The translations under genes and the position numbers were made by a program. Of a stretch of DNA of 64,000 nt, positions 1 through 8,640 are shown piece by piece. Within the stretch, counting starts at the first letter, position 1; each line of letters starts with the position of its first letter. The notes beneath the pieces were generated by a model. It was not told where the DNA came from, made no database searches, and saw only the letters and a list, made by a program, of their open reading frames with translations. This DNA comes from CAYWMP01 sp964459445 (lineage in GTDB: Bacteria > Desulfobacterota > DSM-4660 > Desulfatiglandales > HGW-15), in contig CAYWMP010000001.1 of NCBI GenBank assembly GCA_964459445.1, forward strand, positions 1 to 64,000. Reading direction: 5' to 3'.

Positions 1-1
1 A

Positions 2-781
2 CTGAAAACTCATGTGCCTGTGTCTAACTCGATTAGAACAAATTTACCGTGGGCCATGTCGGGTGGTGGAGATATCTATTTAGAGACGGAGATTGTGGAA
101 CTAAGCCAGGACTTCACGGACCCACACGAAGTCCGACCGGGGAAATTTGCTCGCATCTCCATCACCGACACCGGGGTGGGCATGGACAGGACGACCCAAC
201 AGAGAATTTTCGATCCTTTCTTCACAACCAAGGAAATAGGTCGGGGTACCGGCCTGGGGATGGCTTCCGCCTATGGGATTATCAAAAACCACGGCGGCCT
301 TATCACTGTCCATAGTAATAAAGGTGAAGGAAGCACTTTTCATATCTACCTGCCAGCAAGTGACAAAGATCCGATAAAAGAAAAGGTCTTTGCAGAGGAG
401 CTTATAAAAGGATCGGGGTGCATTCTTCTCGTGGACGACGAAGCTATGATCATCGACGTCGGCAAAAACATGCTCAAGGAGTTGGGCTATGAGGTGCTCG
501 TGGCGAGGAGTGGTCCCCAGGCCCTAGAGGTTTATGAAGCCCATAGGGAAAATATTGAGCTCATCATTCTAGATATGATCATGCCAGATATGGGCGGCGG
601 TGAAACCTTCGATCAATTGAAGGCCATCGACGCAGGCTCCAAAGTACTCCTTTCAAGCGGATATAGCATTGACAGCGATGCAAAGAAGATATTGGATCGC
701 GGCTGTGACGGCTTTATGCAAAAGCCTTTTGATATGAAGGAATTGTCGACAAAGATACGTGATATTCTTGAGAGCCCATGA
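2..781 (+). CDS. Hybrid sensor histidine kinase, C-terminal part (HATPase + receiver)
   Basis: The reading frame is open from the left edge, so the sensor and dimerisation domains are outside the window. The first ~115 residues are the C-terminal half of a HATPase_c domain: G1 box DTGVGMD, F box FDPFFTTK and G2 box GRGTGLGMA. A receiver domain follows (from about residue 135) with acidic pair DDE, phosphoacceptor Asp in LDMIMPD, SSGYS in place of the usual T/S-A-x and Lys in MQKPF. This is the PAS-HisKA-HATPase-REC layout common in Desulfobacterota, acting in a phosphorelay with an unknown partner. Odd point: the region that should hold the N box before AMSGGGD reads TNLPWAM instead of an NLxxNAxxAM-like motif, so a few codons may be lost there. 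A GTG at 14 is an internal codon rather than a likely start. Confidence 0.85.
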   Translation: MKTHVPVSNSIRTNLPWAMSGGGDIYLETEIVELSQDFTDPHEVRPGKFARISITDTGVGMDRTTQQRIFDPFFTTKEIGRGTGLGMASAYGIIKNHGGLITVHSNKGEGSTFHIYLPASDKDPIKEKVFAEELIKGSGCILLVDDEAMIIDVGKNMLKELGYEVLVARSGPQALEVYEAHRENIELIILDMIMPDMGGGETFDQLKAIDAGSKVLLSSGYSIDSDAKKILDRGCDGFMQKPFDMKELSTKIRDILESP

Positions 782-1102
782 TCCTCAGTCGCTCCTGCCC
801 GCTCAACCATTTCGATTAAACCCCTCCACCACGATGCTCACGAACAACTAACGACCCACCACCGACAATCTTAATTTTAGTAGATACCCAGCTACGATCT
901 GTACCAGTATTTTGCCGTTAGTACCAGACCCTCTGGTCTGGAAAGTAAAGCTCCTCAATTCCAGCCAAATGATCGAAACCCCAGAACAACCCAACACCCC
1001 TAAAAGCTCTCACCCTGGGTTTCTTACCAGTTCAATCTGCAAACTGGATCCGAGGTACGCTGCAAATCAGCTGCGCTGATGAGCCTCGGCGGAATTTGAT
1101 TT
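782..1102. other. Non-coding spacer between convergent genes
   Basis: No credible gene. It holds a perfect 7-bp hairpin at 924-941 (CCAGACC, loop CTCT, GGTCTGG) without a T run, and the compound hairpin at 1050-1089 listed separately. The rest shows no recognisable repeat or promoter. Confidence 0.5.
1050..1089 (-). terminator. Compound hairpin, possible terminator of the smc-ftsY-GNAT group
   Basis: An outer stem CCGAGG/CCTCGG (1050-1055 with 1084-1089) encloses a 6-bp hairpin ATCAGC-TGC-GCTGAT (1066-1080). It lies 14 nt past the stop codon of the minus-strand GNAT gene. No clear U tract follows, so intrinsic termination is not certain; it could be only a 3'-end stabilising structure. Confidence 0.4.
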
Positions 1103-1597
1103 TTATGGATTAAGTTCTTTATACATCAGGTATGCATCCACAAAGCCAAGCTGCTGATGCTGGAACGCTTTTGGCAGAGTACCGATGACTTCAAATCCAT
1201 GCCTTTTCCAGAGCCTTACTGCGCCCTCATTTGTAGAGACAACTAAATTGTACTGCATCGCTCGAAAACCTCGCGATATGGCCTCATACTGCGAATGCTT
1301 GCACATTTCGGAGGCAATACCTTTGCCCCGGGCCTTTTCTGCAACGATGTAACCACAGTTACAGACATGAGCCCCAAGGGCAGGTTGGTTTGGTTTGATG
1401 TAGTAGGTGCCAAGAATCTCGTTGTTTTCATCCACAGCTACAAAGGTCTCGGAAGGCACCTCGACCCAAACCTGGTGTGCCTCCTCTTCGGTGATATCAG
1501 GCGAAAAAGGGTAGGTCTCACCAGCCCGGAAAACGGGCTTGATAATTCGCCAAATGGCAACCCAATCCTTCTCATCAAAAGGTTGAATCTTGATCAT
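1103..1597 (-). CDS. GNAT-family N-acetyltransferase
   Basis: Predicted cytoplasmic acetyl-CoA-dependent N-acetyltransferase of about 164 residues, a normal length for a stand-alone GNAT domain. The acetyl-CoA pyrophosphate-binding motif A is visible as VAEKARGKGIASEMCKH (R/Q-x-x-G-x-G/A form), and the C-terminal part ends with the typical NEGAVRLWKRHGFEVIG segment. The substrate is unknown. I chose the ATG at 1597 because GGAG lies six bases upstream and the protein then begins with MIKIQPFDEKDW, as in related proteins; an in-frame ATG at 1621 would add eight residues. It sits 62 bp downstream of ftsY on the same strand and may be co-transcribed, though no functional link is known. Confidence 0.85.
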   Translation of the reverse strand: MIKIQPFDEKDWVAIWRIIKPVFRAGETYPFSPDITEEEAHQVWVEVPSETFVAVDENNEILGTYYIKPNQPALGAHVCNCGYIVAEKARGKGIASEMCKHSQYEAISRGFRAMQYNLVVSTNEGAVRLWKRHGFEVIGTLPKAFQHQQLGFVDAYLMYKELNP

Positions 1598-1659
1598 GCG
1601 AAGCTCCATAAAAGATTTCATTATTATGCGATTGACGAGACGGGGGAACGGTTCATTGG

Positions 1660-2622
1660 TTAATCAAATAGCGCCTTCACAAAATCGGAGGCATTAAAGG
1701 GCCGAAGATCGTCAATGCCTTCTCCGATGCCGATGTACTCTATGGGGAGCCCCAGTTGATGGGAAATTCCTACAACGATCCCACCCTTCGCCGTTCCATC
1801 CAGCTTCGTCAGGATAATACCTGTTATCCCCAAGGCCTTGTGAAACATCTCTGCCTGGGAAATGGCATTCTGTCCCGTGGTGGCATCAAGCACGAGCCAT
1901 ACCTGATGGGGCGAACCGGGCAGTTTCTTTCCGATCACCCGATGAATCTTTTGCAGTTCATCCATCAGATTGGTTTTGGTGTGAAGCCGGCCGGCCGTAT
2001 CGATGAGAATCACATCGGTTTGTCTTGACAAGGCCGCTGAGACGGCATCATAGGCGACTGCGGACGGATCGCCACCCTGTTTCTGTTTAACAAAATCGGC
2101 GCCGGACCTCTCCGCCCATATGGCCAATTGCTCAATGGCGGCAGCCCTGAATGTGTCGGCTGCTGCAAGCATCACCTGTTTGCCCTGCTCTTTGAGGCTG
2201 TGTGCTACTTTTCCGATGGTGGTTGTCTTCCCCACGCCATTGACCCCAATAACCATAATGACCTCAAGCTCTCCAGGTCCCGGAGGATTTCTTTCTGTCT
2301 CTGGAATGCTCAGAAAAGAAAGGATATTCTCTTTTAATGCCGTCTTCAATTTTTCGGGTTTATCGAGTTCCTTTCGGGCTAACCCGTCCTGGATTCGTTC
2401 AATAAGTTCCTGAGTTGTGGCCACACCCAAATCCGAAGTGAAAAGGATCTCTTCGAGATCTTCCAGGATTTCCTCATCGATTTCCTTTTTCCCGAAAACG
2501 AGTTTGTCCAATCTGCCGGTGAATCCGGATCTTGTTTTGGCAAGCCCGGACCTTAACTTTTTGAACAGTCCTTTATTTTCTTCATTTCCCTCTTTATTAT
2601 TCTTCCCAAAAAATTTGACCAT
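1660..2622 (-). CDS. ftsY: Signal recognition particle receptor FtsY
   Basis: SRP receptor GTPase that docks ribosome-SRP complexes at the inner membrane for co-translational protein insertion. The 320-residue protein has a short charged N-terminal region (~40 residues), the helical N domain and the G domain. Visible motifs are the P loop GVNGVGKT (residues 126-133), DTAGRLHTKTNLMDEL (G3), TKLDGTAKGG (G4) and the C-terminal GIGEGIDDLRPF closing motif typical of FtsY. It lacks the long acidic A domain of the E. coli protein, which is usual outside Enterobacteria. The ATG at 2622 follows a 266-bp gap behind smc on the same strand; the smc-ftsY order is common in bacteria. That gap contains an imperfect inverted repeat, so ftsY could have its own promoter. 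Confidence 0.97.
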   Translation of the reverse strand: MVKFFGKNNKEGNEENKGLFKKLRSGLAKTRSGFTGRLDKLVFGKKEIDEEILEDLEEILFTSDLGVATTQELIERIQDGLARKELDKPEKLKTALKENILSFLSIPETERNPPGPGELEVIMVIGVNGVGKTTTIGKVAHSLKEQGKQVMLAAADTFRAAAIEQLAIWAERSGADFVKQKQGGDPSAVAYDAVSAALSRQTDVILIDTAGRLHTKTNLMDELQKIHRVIGKKLPGSPHQVWLVLDATTGQNAISQAEMFHKALGITGIILTKLDGTAKGGIVVGISHQLGLPIEYIGIGEGIDDLRPFNASDFVKALFD

Positions 2623-2722
2623 GTCCGTTTATGAACTCCCTAGAGTTAGCAATATCAAAACATCGGGTATTTTTGTCTAGCTTTATATAACGATAAAAAT
2701 CATTGCGCAAATTTTGGTTTTT

Positions 2723-2806
2723 AACCACCAAGCACGCATAGTGCATGAAGTGGATTGAAAAGCAAAAACAAACTTTTACTTCGTGCCCTTCATGAGCTTC
2801 GTGGTT
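2723..2806. repeat. Imperfect inverted repeat of the CACGAAG-rich dispersed type
   Basis: Arms 2723-2750 and 2779-2806 are imperfect inverted copies; on the minus strand the right arm reads AACCACGAAGCTCATGAAGG followed by GCACGAAG. Short direct units of the form CACGAAG are a frequent intergenic repeat in Desulfobacterota and related genomes, and they give a spurious His-Glu-rich peptide when translated. It lies between smc and ftsY. A related single arm occurs near 56428-56458. Function is unknown. Confidence 0.5.
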
Positions 2807-2888
2807 CGACATTGAAGCTTATAAAAAATGGCGTATGTATTAAATGATGAAATAGTGAGGTAGGCCTCAGGTTAGGCAGGACATTAGA

Positions 2889-5800
2889 TTAGTTCATTTG
2901 ACGCAGACCTTGAAAATCCACAGATACCAGTTTTGATATCCCACGCTGCTCCATGGTCACACCGTAGAGCCTGTCAACGATTTCCATTGTCCTTCGGTTG
3001 TGGGTGACAAGAATAACCTGAGAGTATTTTTTTATTTCCTTCAACAGATTATTAAATCGATCGATATTGGCCTCGTCCAAAGGCGCATCAACCTCATCGA
3101 GCAGGCAAAAGGGACTCGGCTTTATCAGATAGATGGCAAAAAGAAAAGCCATTGCAACAAGGGCTTTTTCCCCGCCGGAAAGCAATCCCATATGACTGAG
3201 CTTCTTGCCCGGAGGCTTTACTTCAACCAAAACACCACTATCCAGTGGTTTGGTTTCATCCACCAGTCTCAGGCCTGCCGTTCCTCCGTTAAAAAGGATC
3301 GGGAAAACCTCCTTTAACTTTCCATCGACTTCCGCAAAGGTCTTTTTGAATCTTTCCAGAGAGGTCCGGTTGATTTTCCTGATTGCACTATTCAAGGATT
3401 CGATGGAGTTGATAAGATCCTCCCGCTGATCCGATATAAATGTGAATCTCTCCTTGATGGCGTCATGCTCCTGAATGGCGGTGAGATTGACTTCCCCCAT
3501 TTTCTCCTTCAAGGCCTTCTTTCGTTCGAGTTCCTCCCTCGTTTCTGAAGCCGAAAAATCTTCTTCAAGATATTCCCCATAAATGGCCGGCAAATCCAGA
3601 TTATATTTCTCTTTCACCAATTCAACGATATTGTCCATTTTGAATCCGATCTCGGATTGTTCGATTTGGGCGCTGTGTAATTTTTCCTTTAAATCCTCTA
3701 CCTCCTTCCTCGACTCTTCAGCCTTCTTTTCTTCTTCCTTGATTCCGGCATGGAATTCATCCCGGCCCTGCTCCGCCTTTGCTGCTATCTTTTCGGAACG
3801 TTCCAATTCCACATACAGTCCTTCTAAACGCTGCCGCAGGGATTCCGCCCGTGTGTCGCATTCCCGGCATCTGACTTGCGTTTTCAGGACATCCTCCTCA
3901 ATTCTCCCTATCGTCCTTTGGGCCTCATGGACAAAATCGTCGATCCTCTCGACCTCCCTTTTCAGCCCCCTCTCCTCCTCTCTGGTAAGGCTGTAATCCA
4001 GTTTGAGCCTTGCCTGTTCCTCTCGGAATTGCTCAAATTCCTCCTCGGATTCTCTTAGCTCCCTTTCCTTTTTGAGAAGGTATTCTTCCTCCTGTTCTCT
4101 TCCCTTTTTGCAAACTTCGAGTTCAGATTCGATTTTTTCAAGGACCTCCTTTTGTTTGTTCTCTTCTTTATCCTTGTTCTCGAGCTCCTGGGTGATCCGG
4201 CTTGAAAGTTTCTCGAGCTGATCCAATTCATGGCTTAATCGAAAAATGGCATTATCCAACTCATTAATCTCTTCCTGACAATCCGATTTTTCGTCCACCA
4301 GACCCTCCAGTGAAGCCCTCCTGGCCGAGATTGCCCTTTCCGAATTCTCAATCTTTTTCTGGTGATCCTTTAGCTCGCTTTCTAGCTTCTTTACCTCTTT
4401 TTTGAGTTTCTTGATCTCCCTTTTCCTTGCAAGAATACCCTGTGATCTATGGGCGAGCTTCCCACCGCTGATAACGCCGCTTTCATCAACCATGTCTCCT
4501 TCGGGAGTGACCAGACACTGGTTTTTGCCGTTTTTCGCTCGAGCCTCCATGGCCTGATCCAGGTCGCTGACAAGCGCTGCATCCCCGAGCAAAACATTCA
4601 TAAGTGTTCTGTAATCATCGGGTACCGAGACCAGATTCCTTAACAACGGATAGCCGTTTTGCTTCCCCGTAGCGGCATTGCCGTTGAAGTCCCGGAAGGG
4701 AACAAAGCTGCTTCTGCCCTTCGCACGCACCTTCAGATAATCAACGGCTTCCTTGCCATCTTCCTGCCGCTCGACGATGATGTATTGGAGCTTATCGGCG
4801 AGAACAGCCTCGACGGCCGCCTCATACTTCGACTCCACCTGGATAAGATCAGCAACCAGGCCCATGATTCGACCCTGTTTTCTTGCTTCCAGGTCCTTCG
4901 CCTTCATGATGGTTCGCACACCCAGCTTGTATCCTTCATAATTCTCAGTAAGAGATTGGAGGCTCGTCAGCCTGGAGTGTGAAAGATTCAGAGAGGCTTC
5001 TATGGATTTTGATCTATTTTCAAATTCCGATTTTGTCTCCTCAAGTTCGTCACAGGCCTGCCGCTCCCGATCGACCTCTTCCTCTATATCCCTAACTTTC
5101 CTGGACAGTGCCTCCCGGACATCTCTCTTTCTTTGGGATGCCCCTGTGATCTGGTGAATTTTGGAAGCGACTTCCTCCCTTTCGCTTTCTAATCTGGCGC
5201 GGCCGTCACTAATATCGTCCAACCTTTTGGCGAGATACCCCGATTCTTGCGAAAGACTCATCTCCTTCGACTTCTCGGAACTTACCTTGGTTCTCGCCTC
5301 TTCAAATTGCTCCTTAACCTGTTTCAATAGTTCCTGTCGGCTTCTTAGCCGTTTGTTAAAGAGTGCGATCTCATCCTCCAGATCCGCTGAGGCCTTTTTC
5401 GCCCCATCAATTTTGCCGATGAGAATCGTTTTCTCTTCCTGCAACTCACCGAGTCGTCTTTTGAGATCCTCCTTTTCATCCCTTAGCCGGGCCGCCAGCT
5501 CTTCCTGCATCCTTTTTTCAGCGGCGGAGGATTCGAGGCGCGACTCTTTGCTGCTTACCCTTTCCTTCAACCTCGAATAGGTTTCCCTCAAACTGAAAAT
5601 TTCATTGTTCTTCTCTTCCAATTCGAGATTCAAAGTTTCTATCATAGCCTGGTTTCGGGAGAACGCCGTGGATCGAGCAACCTCTTCCTGCATAAGTTCC
5701 TCGGTTGATGCCCGCCTGTTCCGGGATTCGCCCTTCAGCTCACTATAACTATTGGCGTTGAGCACCAACTCCAATCGCTTTATCTCTTCGGAAAGGGCCT

Positions 5801-6455
5801 TGAAACGCCTGGCCTTGCCGGCCTGCCTCTTCAGGGATCTCATCTGGCGTTTCAGCTCAATAAGGATATCTTCAACCCTTTGCAGGTTCGCTTTGGTGAG
5901 TTCAACTTTCCTGCGAGATTCTCCTACTTTTTTGCGGTATCGGGTGATGCCCGCAGCCTCCTCCAGCATCATCCGGGTTTCTTCCGGCTTTTGTTCAACA
6001 ATGGCGCTTATCTTTCCCTGGCCGATGATGGAATAGGCCCTGTTGCCAAGACCTGTGTCCATGAAGATCTCTGCAATGTCCTTTAGCCTGCAAGGAACGT
6101 TATTGATGAGGTATTCACTTTCACCCGATCGATAGAGTCGCCGAGTTATTGATATCTCGGCATCGTGGGAGAATGGACCCGGGATTGATCCGTTACCGTT
6201 TTCGAACAGGATAGAGACCTCCGCCATCCCCAGGGGTTTTGATTCCCCTGCACCGCTGAAGATGACATCTTCCATCTGTCGTCCCCTCAGCAGTTTGGCG
6301 CTTTGCTCGCCCATGGCCCACCTGACGGCATCGACGATGTTACTTTTGCCGCACCCATTGGGCCCTACAATCGCACTCAGTCCCGCTGGGACCCGAATAT
6401 CGAGCTTTTCCACAAAGGATTTGAAACCTATCATGGAAACTTTTTTAATCTTCAT
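2889..6455 (-). CDS. smc: Chromosome segregation protein SMC
   Basis: Condensin ATPase that compacts and separates replicated chromosomes. It forms homodimers and normally works with ScpA and ScpB, which are not in this window. The 1188 residues match the family length. The N-terminal ATPase half has the Walker A GPNGCGKS at residues 31-38 and the Q loop soon after. Long coiled coils rich in Glu, Lys and Arg flank a central hinge at roughly residues 515-640, which contains the glycine-rich VDESGVISGG segment. The C-terminal half carries the ABC signature LSGGE (about 1092-1096) and Walker B CLLDEVDAP (about 1117-1125). The start ATG at 6455 directly gives the conserved MKIKKVSMIGFKSF. A divergent spacer of ~360 bp separates it from the LysM gene. 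Confidence 0.98.
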   Translation of the reverse strand: MKIKKVSMIGFKSFVEKLDIRVPAGLSAIVGPNGCGKSNIVDAVRWAMGEQSAKLLRGRQMEDVIFSGAGESKPLGMAEVSILFENGNGSIPGPFSHDAEISITRRLYRSGESEYLINNVPCRLKDIAEIFMDTGLGNRAYSIIGQGKISAIVEQKPEETRMMLEEAAGITRYRKKVGESRRKVELTKANLQRVEDILIELKRQMRSLKRQAGKARRFKALSEEIKRLELVLNANSYSELKGESRNRRASTEELMQEEVARSTAFSRNQAMIETLNLELEEKNNEIFSLRETYSRLKERVSSKESRLESSAAEKRMQEELAARLRDEKEDLKRRLGELQEEKTILIGKIDGAKKASADLEDEIALFNKRLRSRQELLKQVKEQFEEARTKVSSEKSKEMSLSQESGYLAKRLDDISDGRARLESEREEVASKIHQITGASQRKRDVREALSRKVRDIEEEVDRERQACDELEETKSEFENRSKSIEASLNLSHSRLTSLQSLTENYEGYKLGVRTIMKAKDLEARKQGRIMGLVADLIQVESKYEAAVEAVLADKLQYIIVERQEDGKEAVDYLKVRAKGRSSFVPFRDFNGNAATGKQNGYPLLRNLVSVPDDYRTLMNVLLGDAALVSDLDQAMEARAKNGKNQCLVTPEGDMVDESGVISGGKLAHRSQGILARKREIKKLKKEVKKLESELKDHQKKIENSERAISARRASLEGLVDEKSDCQEEINELDNAIFRLSHELDQLEKLSSRITQELENKDKEENKQKEVLEKIESELEVCKKGREQEEEYLLKKERELRESEEEFEQFREEQARLKLDYSLTREEERGLKREVERIDDFVHEAQRTIGRIEEDVLKTQVRCRECDTRAESLRQRLEGLYVELERSEKIAAKAEQGRDEFHAGIKEEEKKAEESRKEVEDLKEKLHSAQIEQSEIGFKMDNIVELVKEKYNLDLPAIYGEYLEEDFSASETREELERKKALKEKMGEVNLTAIQEHDAIKERFTFISDQREDLINSIESLNSAIRKINRTSLERFKKTFAEVDGKLKEVFPILFNGGTAGLRLVDETKPLDSGVLVEVKPPGKKLSHMGLLSGGEKALVAMAFLFAIYLIKPSPFCLLDEVDAPLDEANIDRFNNLLKEIKKYSQVILVTHNRRTMEIVDRLYGVTMEQRGISKLVSVDFQGLRQMN

Positions 6456-6478
6456 ATATGCCTCCGCTGCCTAAACCA

Positions 6479-6645
6479 AGACCTTTGCAAAACGCCCCCT
6501 TGTCCAATATCCGCGTCAAATAGAATACCCTGACGGCCGCGGGACTCGAATTCTAAATCATCAAAGCACCGACGATTGAATTCAAAAGATTCGAAATCCT
6601 CGGTTCCCCAAAACTTGGACAAAAGGGATCTGATCGCAAAGGTCT
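6479..6645. repeat. Inverted-repeat element upstream of smc (MITE-like)
   Basis: The outer arms match as inverted repeats: AGACCTTTGC at 6479-6488 with GCAAAGGTCT at 6636-6645, and TTGTCCAA at 6500-6507 with TTGGACAA at 6615-6622, giving arms of about 30 bp around a ~107-bp centre. There is no coding capacity. The size and symmetry fit a non-autonomous palindromic element or a family of intergenic repeats. It fills most of the spacer upstream of smc, so the smc promoter is either inside it or in the few bases beside the start codon. Confidence 0.5.
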
Positions 6646-6775
6646 AAAATTACTCGGGTAAGTAAGAGCTATTTACCAGATTTTCTAGAATTTGTAAAGA
6701 CTTAATACAACATGATGTATGACTTCGGGATTTACAGTCAATATATTGTAGCTTCAAATGACACCTAGAAAAATA

Positions 6776-6805
6776 TTGACATTATTTAGTCTAAATAGCT
6801 AAAAT
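6776..6805 (+). promoter_or_regulatory. Sigma-70-type promoter of the LysM/radical SAM pair
   Basis: TTGACA (6776-6781) and TAAAAT (6800-6805) are separated by 18 bp. A transcript would start near 6812, about 26 nt before the ATG at 6838. This supports that ATG over the upstream TTG at 6817, which would leave almost no leader. Confidence 0.6.
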
Positions 6806-6837
6806 GTGGTTAATTATTGGCAAAATTAGAGATCAAA

Positions 6838-8640
6838 ATGAATCACCTTAAAAATCACATTTGCCGTGCATTTATCCTCATCCCTTTTATCCTCTTTTTA
6901 CCATTAGCCTGGTCCGTCGCCCAAGACAAACAGGAAGACACCTATTCCATCACTCTGGTGAAGACCGCGGAAACCGACAACAAGACCTATGATATCGGTG
7001 ATAAGAGGGTCGTGGCAGAGACCTATCGCGTCGAGCGAGGAGACTATTTGTGGAAGATCTTCAGGAATAAAGGGTTATTGAAAAAGAGGAAATTAGCAGA
7101 ACTGATCTCGCTCTTCAAGAAATTGAATGCCTCGCTCAAAAACATTGACCTCATTCTTCCGGATCAAAAAATTCTCATACCCCTGACGGTTACGCCCATA
7201 AAGGGGGCTCCATTAAAAGTTGAAAAAGCGCCGGAACAGCCTGCTTCCATTGAGACCCTCCAGGAACTGGACATTGAAAACTATACCGTCAAATCCGGTG
7301 ACAGCCTTGTCAGGGTGATCAAAGGGCGCTTCGATATTCCCAAAGCACACCTCTACAATGAGTACCTAGATTTAGTGAAGAAGATGAACCCTTCCATCAA
7401 AGATCTAGGCACCATCTATCCGGGGCAGGTGGTCAGGCTTCCCGTGTATACGCCACAGGTCGTCAGGTTACCTGTCATCGCTAAGGCCCCGCCCCCATCT
7501 CAACCGAAAACCGAAAAAACGACCGAGGTTACGAAACCCGAACCCAAAAAAAAGAAGGCGCGCCCGAAAAAGGTTGCAAAAAGGGTTCCAAGTCTGCTGG
7601 GTCCGAAGCTAGGTGAAATTTTCAGGAGCATAGGAGAAGAATGGATACAGGAAGGCCAACATTTTATTCCGCTCAAATCCGGGGGACAGATCAATCTAAA
7701 AGCCGATTCTTTTCCTATCATCAATCTCGCCAATGGGGATCATGTGATCGTAGACCTTAATCATGAACTGCCGGAAGAAATGACAAATCTTATTGTCTCG
7801 AGCTGGGACAGCTACCGGGTGGTTCATCTCGAAAAACCCGATGACCTTAAGGGGGCATTGGATAAGATACTTCCCGCCTGCAGGTATCCCAAGATTTTTG
7901 GAAGCGGCGAATCCCTAAAACTGAATGGAGAGATCCCCGTTCAAATCACGGCAGATTGGATTATCAATCAAAATACGGGAGGGGCGACAGAAAAACCCGA
8001 GTACATTGTCGTAACGATCGGGGACGAAGATATGCCCCCAACCCCGCCGGTTGTAAAGGATTATCTCAATCGATTCAATGTCAAGGTCGTTGATTATCCC
8101 CAGGGAGCCAAGGCTCGGGATCCACTTGGCAGTCCGGAGATCCTCAGATCTGTCCGAGGAGTGTCGGGGCTGGTTGCCATGCTTTTGAATATGTCCGGGA
8201 AACGATATGCCAGCAATGCGGAGATACCCGTTTATCAGAGTCAGAAAACAGGATATAACCTGATTATCAAGGCTGATTTTCTCTTCAACATAAAAGGGAA
8301 GGACTCCATCATCGACCTCACGGGGCTTGGGCCTGATGTTCTCTCGTTGCTTAAGGATCACCAGTTCTCAGTCCTGACCCTGGCCGATGAGAAGGACCCA
8401 ACCGCATCCCTATCAAAGACCTTGAAGTTTTTGGGGACCAAATTCTATAAGGGACCACACCCCTTCCTGGCCACTGGCAGGGACACTTCCAGGAACATCA
8501 AGTTCACCATCCAGGGCATCACCTTTTTAGACCAGGGCGGGCAACGAATACTTGCCACCCACACGAACCTTCCCTCTGAGATTGCCCAATTCCTATCCGA
8601 TAAAGGATATAAAATCCTGAGCCTTACCCTTTCCTCATGA
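6838..8640 (+). CDS. Secreted LysM-domain protein
   Basis: About 600 residues from the chosen ATG. A basic start and hydrophobic stretch (residues ~8-28, ending near SVAQ) look like a Sec signal peptide, so the protein should be exported. Two LysM-like modules follow: the first begins YRVERGDYLWKIF, the second YTVKSGDSLVRVI, each ending with a P-D/G-Q-x-[IV] turn. A Lys/Pro-rich linker (KPEPKKKKARPKK) then leads to a ~350-residue C-terminal region that I cannot assign to a family. The LysM modules suggest peptidoglycan binding. The stop codon overlaps the ATG of the next gene by four bases (ATGA), so the two are translationally coupled and may work together. The alternative TTG start at 6817 adds seven residues but places them before the signal peptide. 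Confidence 0.8.
   Translation: MNHLKNHICRAFILIPFILFLPLAWSVAQDKQEDTYSITLVKTAETDNKTYDIGDKRVVAETYRVERGDYLWKIFRNKGLLKKRKLAELISLFKKLNASLKNIDLILPDQKILIPLTVTPIKGAPLKVEKAPEQPASIETLQELDIENYTVKSGDSLVRVIKGRFDIPKAHLYNEYLDLVKKMNPSIKDLGTIYPGQVVRLPVYTPQVVRLPVIAKAPPPSQPKTEKTTEVTKPEPKKKKARPKKVAKRVPSLLGPKLGEIFRSIGEEWIQEGQHFIPLKSGGQINLKADSFPIINLANGDHVIVDLNHELPEEMTNLIVSSWDSYRVVHLEKPDDLKGALDKILPACRYPKIFGSGESLKLNGEIPVQITADWIINQNTGGATEKPEYIVVTIGDEDMPPTPPVVKDYLNRFNVKVVDYPQGAKARDPLGSPEILRSVRGVSGLVAMLLNMSGKRYASNAEIPVYQSQKTGYNLIIKADFLFNIKGKDSIIDLTGLGPDVLSLLKDHQFSVLTLADEKDPTASLSKTLKFLGTKFYKGPHPFLATGRDTSRNIKFTIQGITFLDQGGQRILATHTNLPSEIAQFLSDKGYKILSLTLSS

Noticed and set aside
2597..2812. Minus-strand frame with a His-Glu-rich start between smc and ftsY
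   Set aside because: It is the translation of the CACGAAG-type intergenic repeat and overlaps the ftsY start.
5161..5580. Long Ser/Arg/Leu-rich plus-strand frame opposite smc
   Set aside because: Antisense shadow of the Glu/Lys-rich coiled coil of smc.
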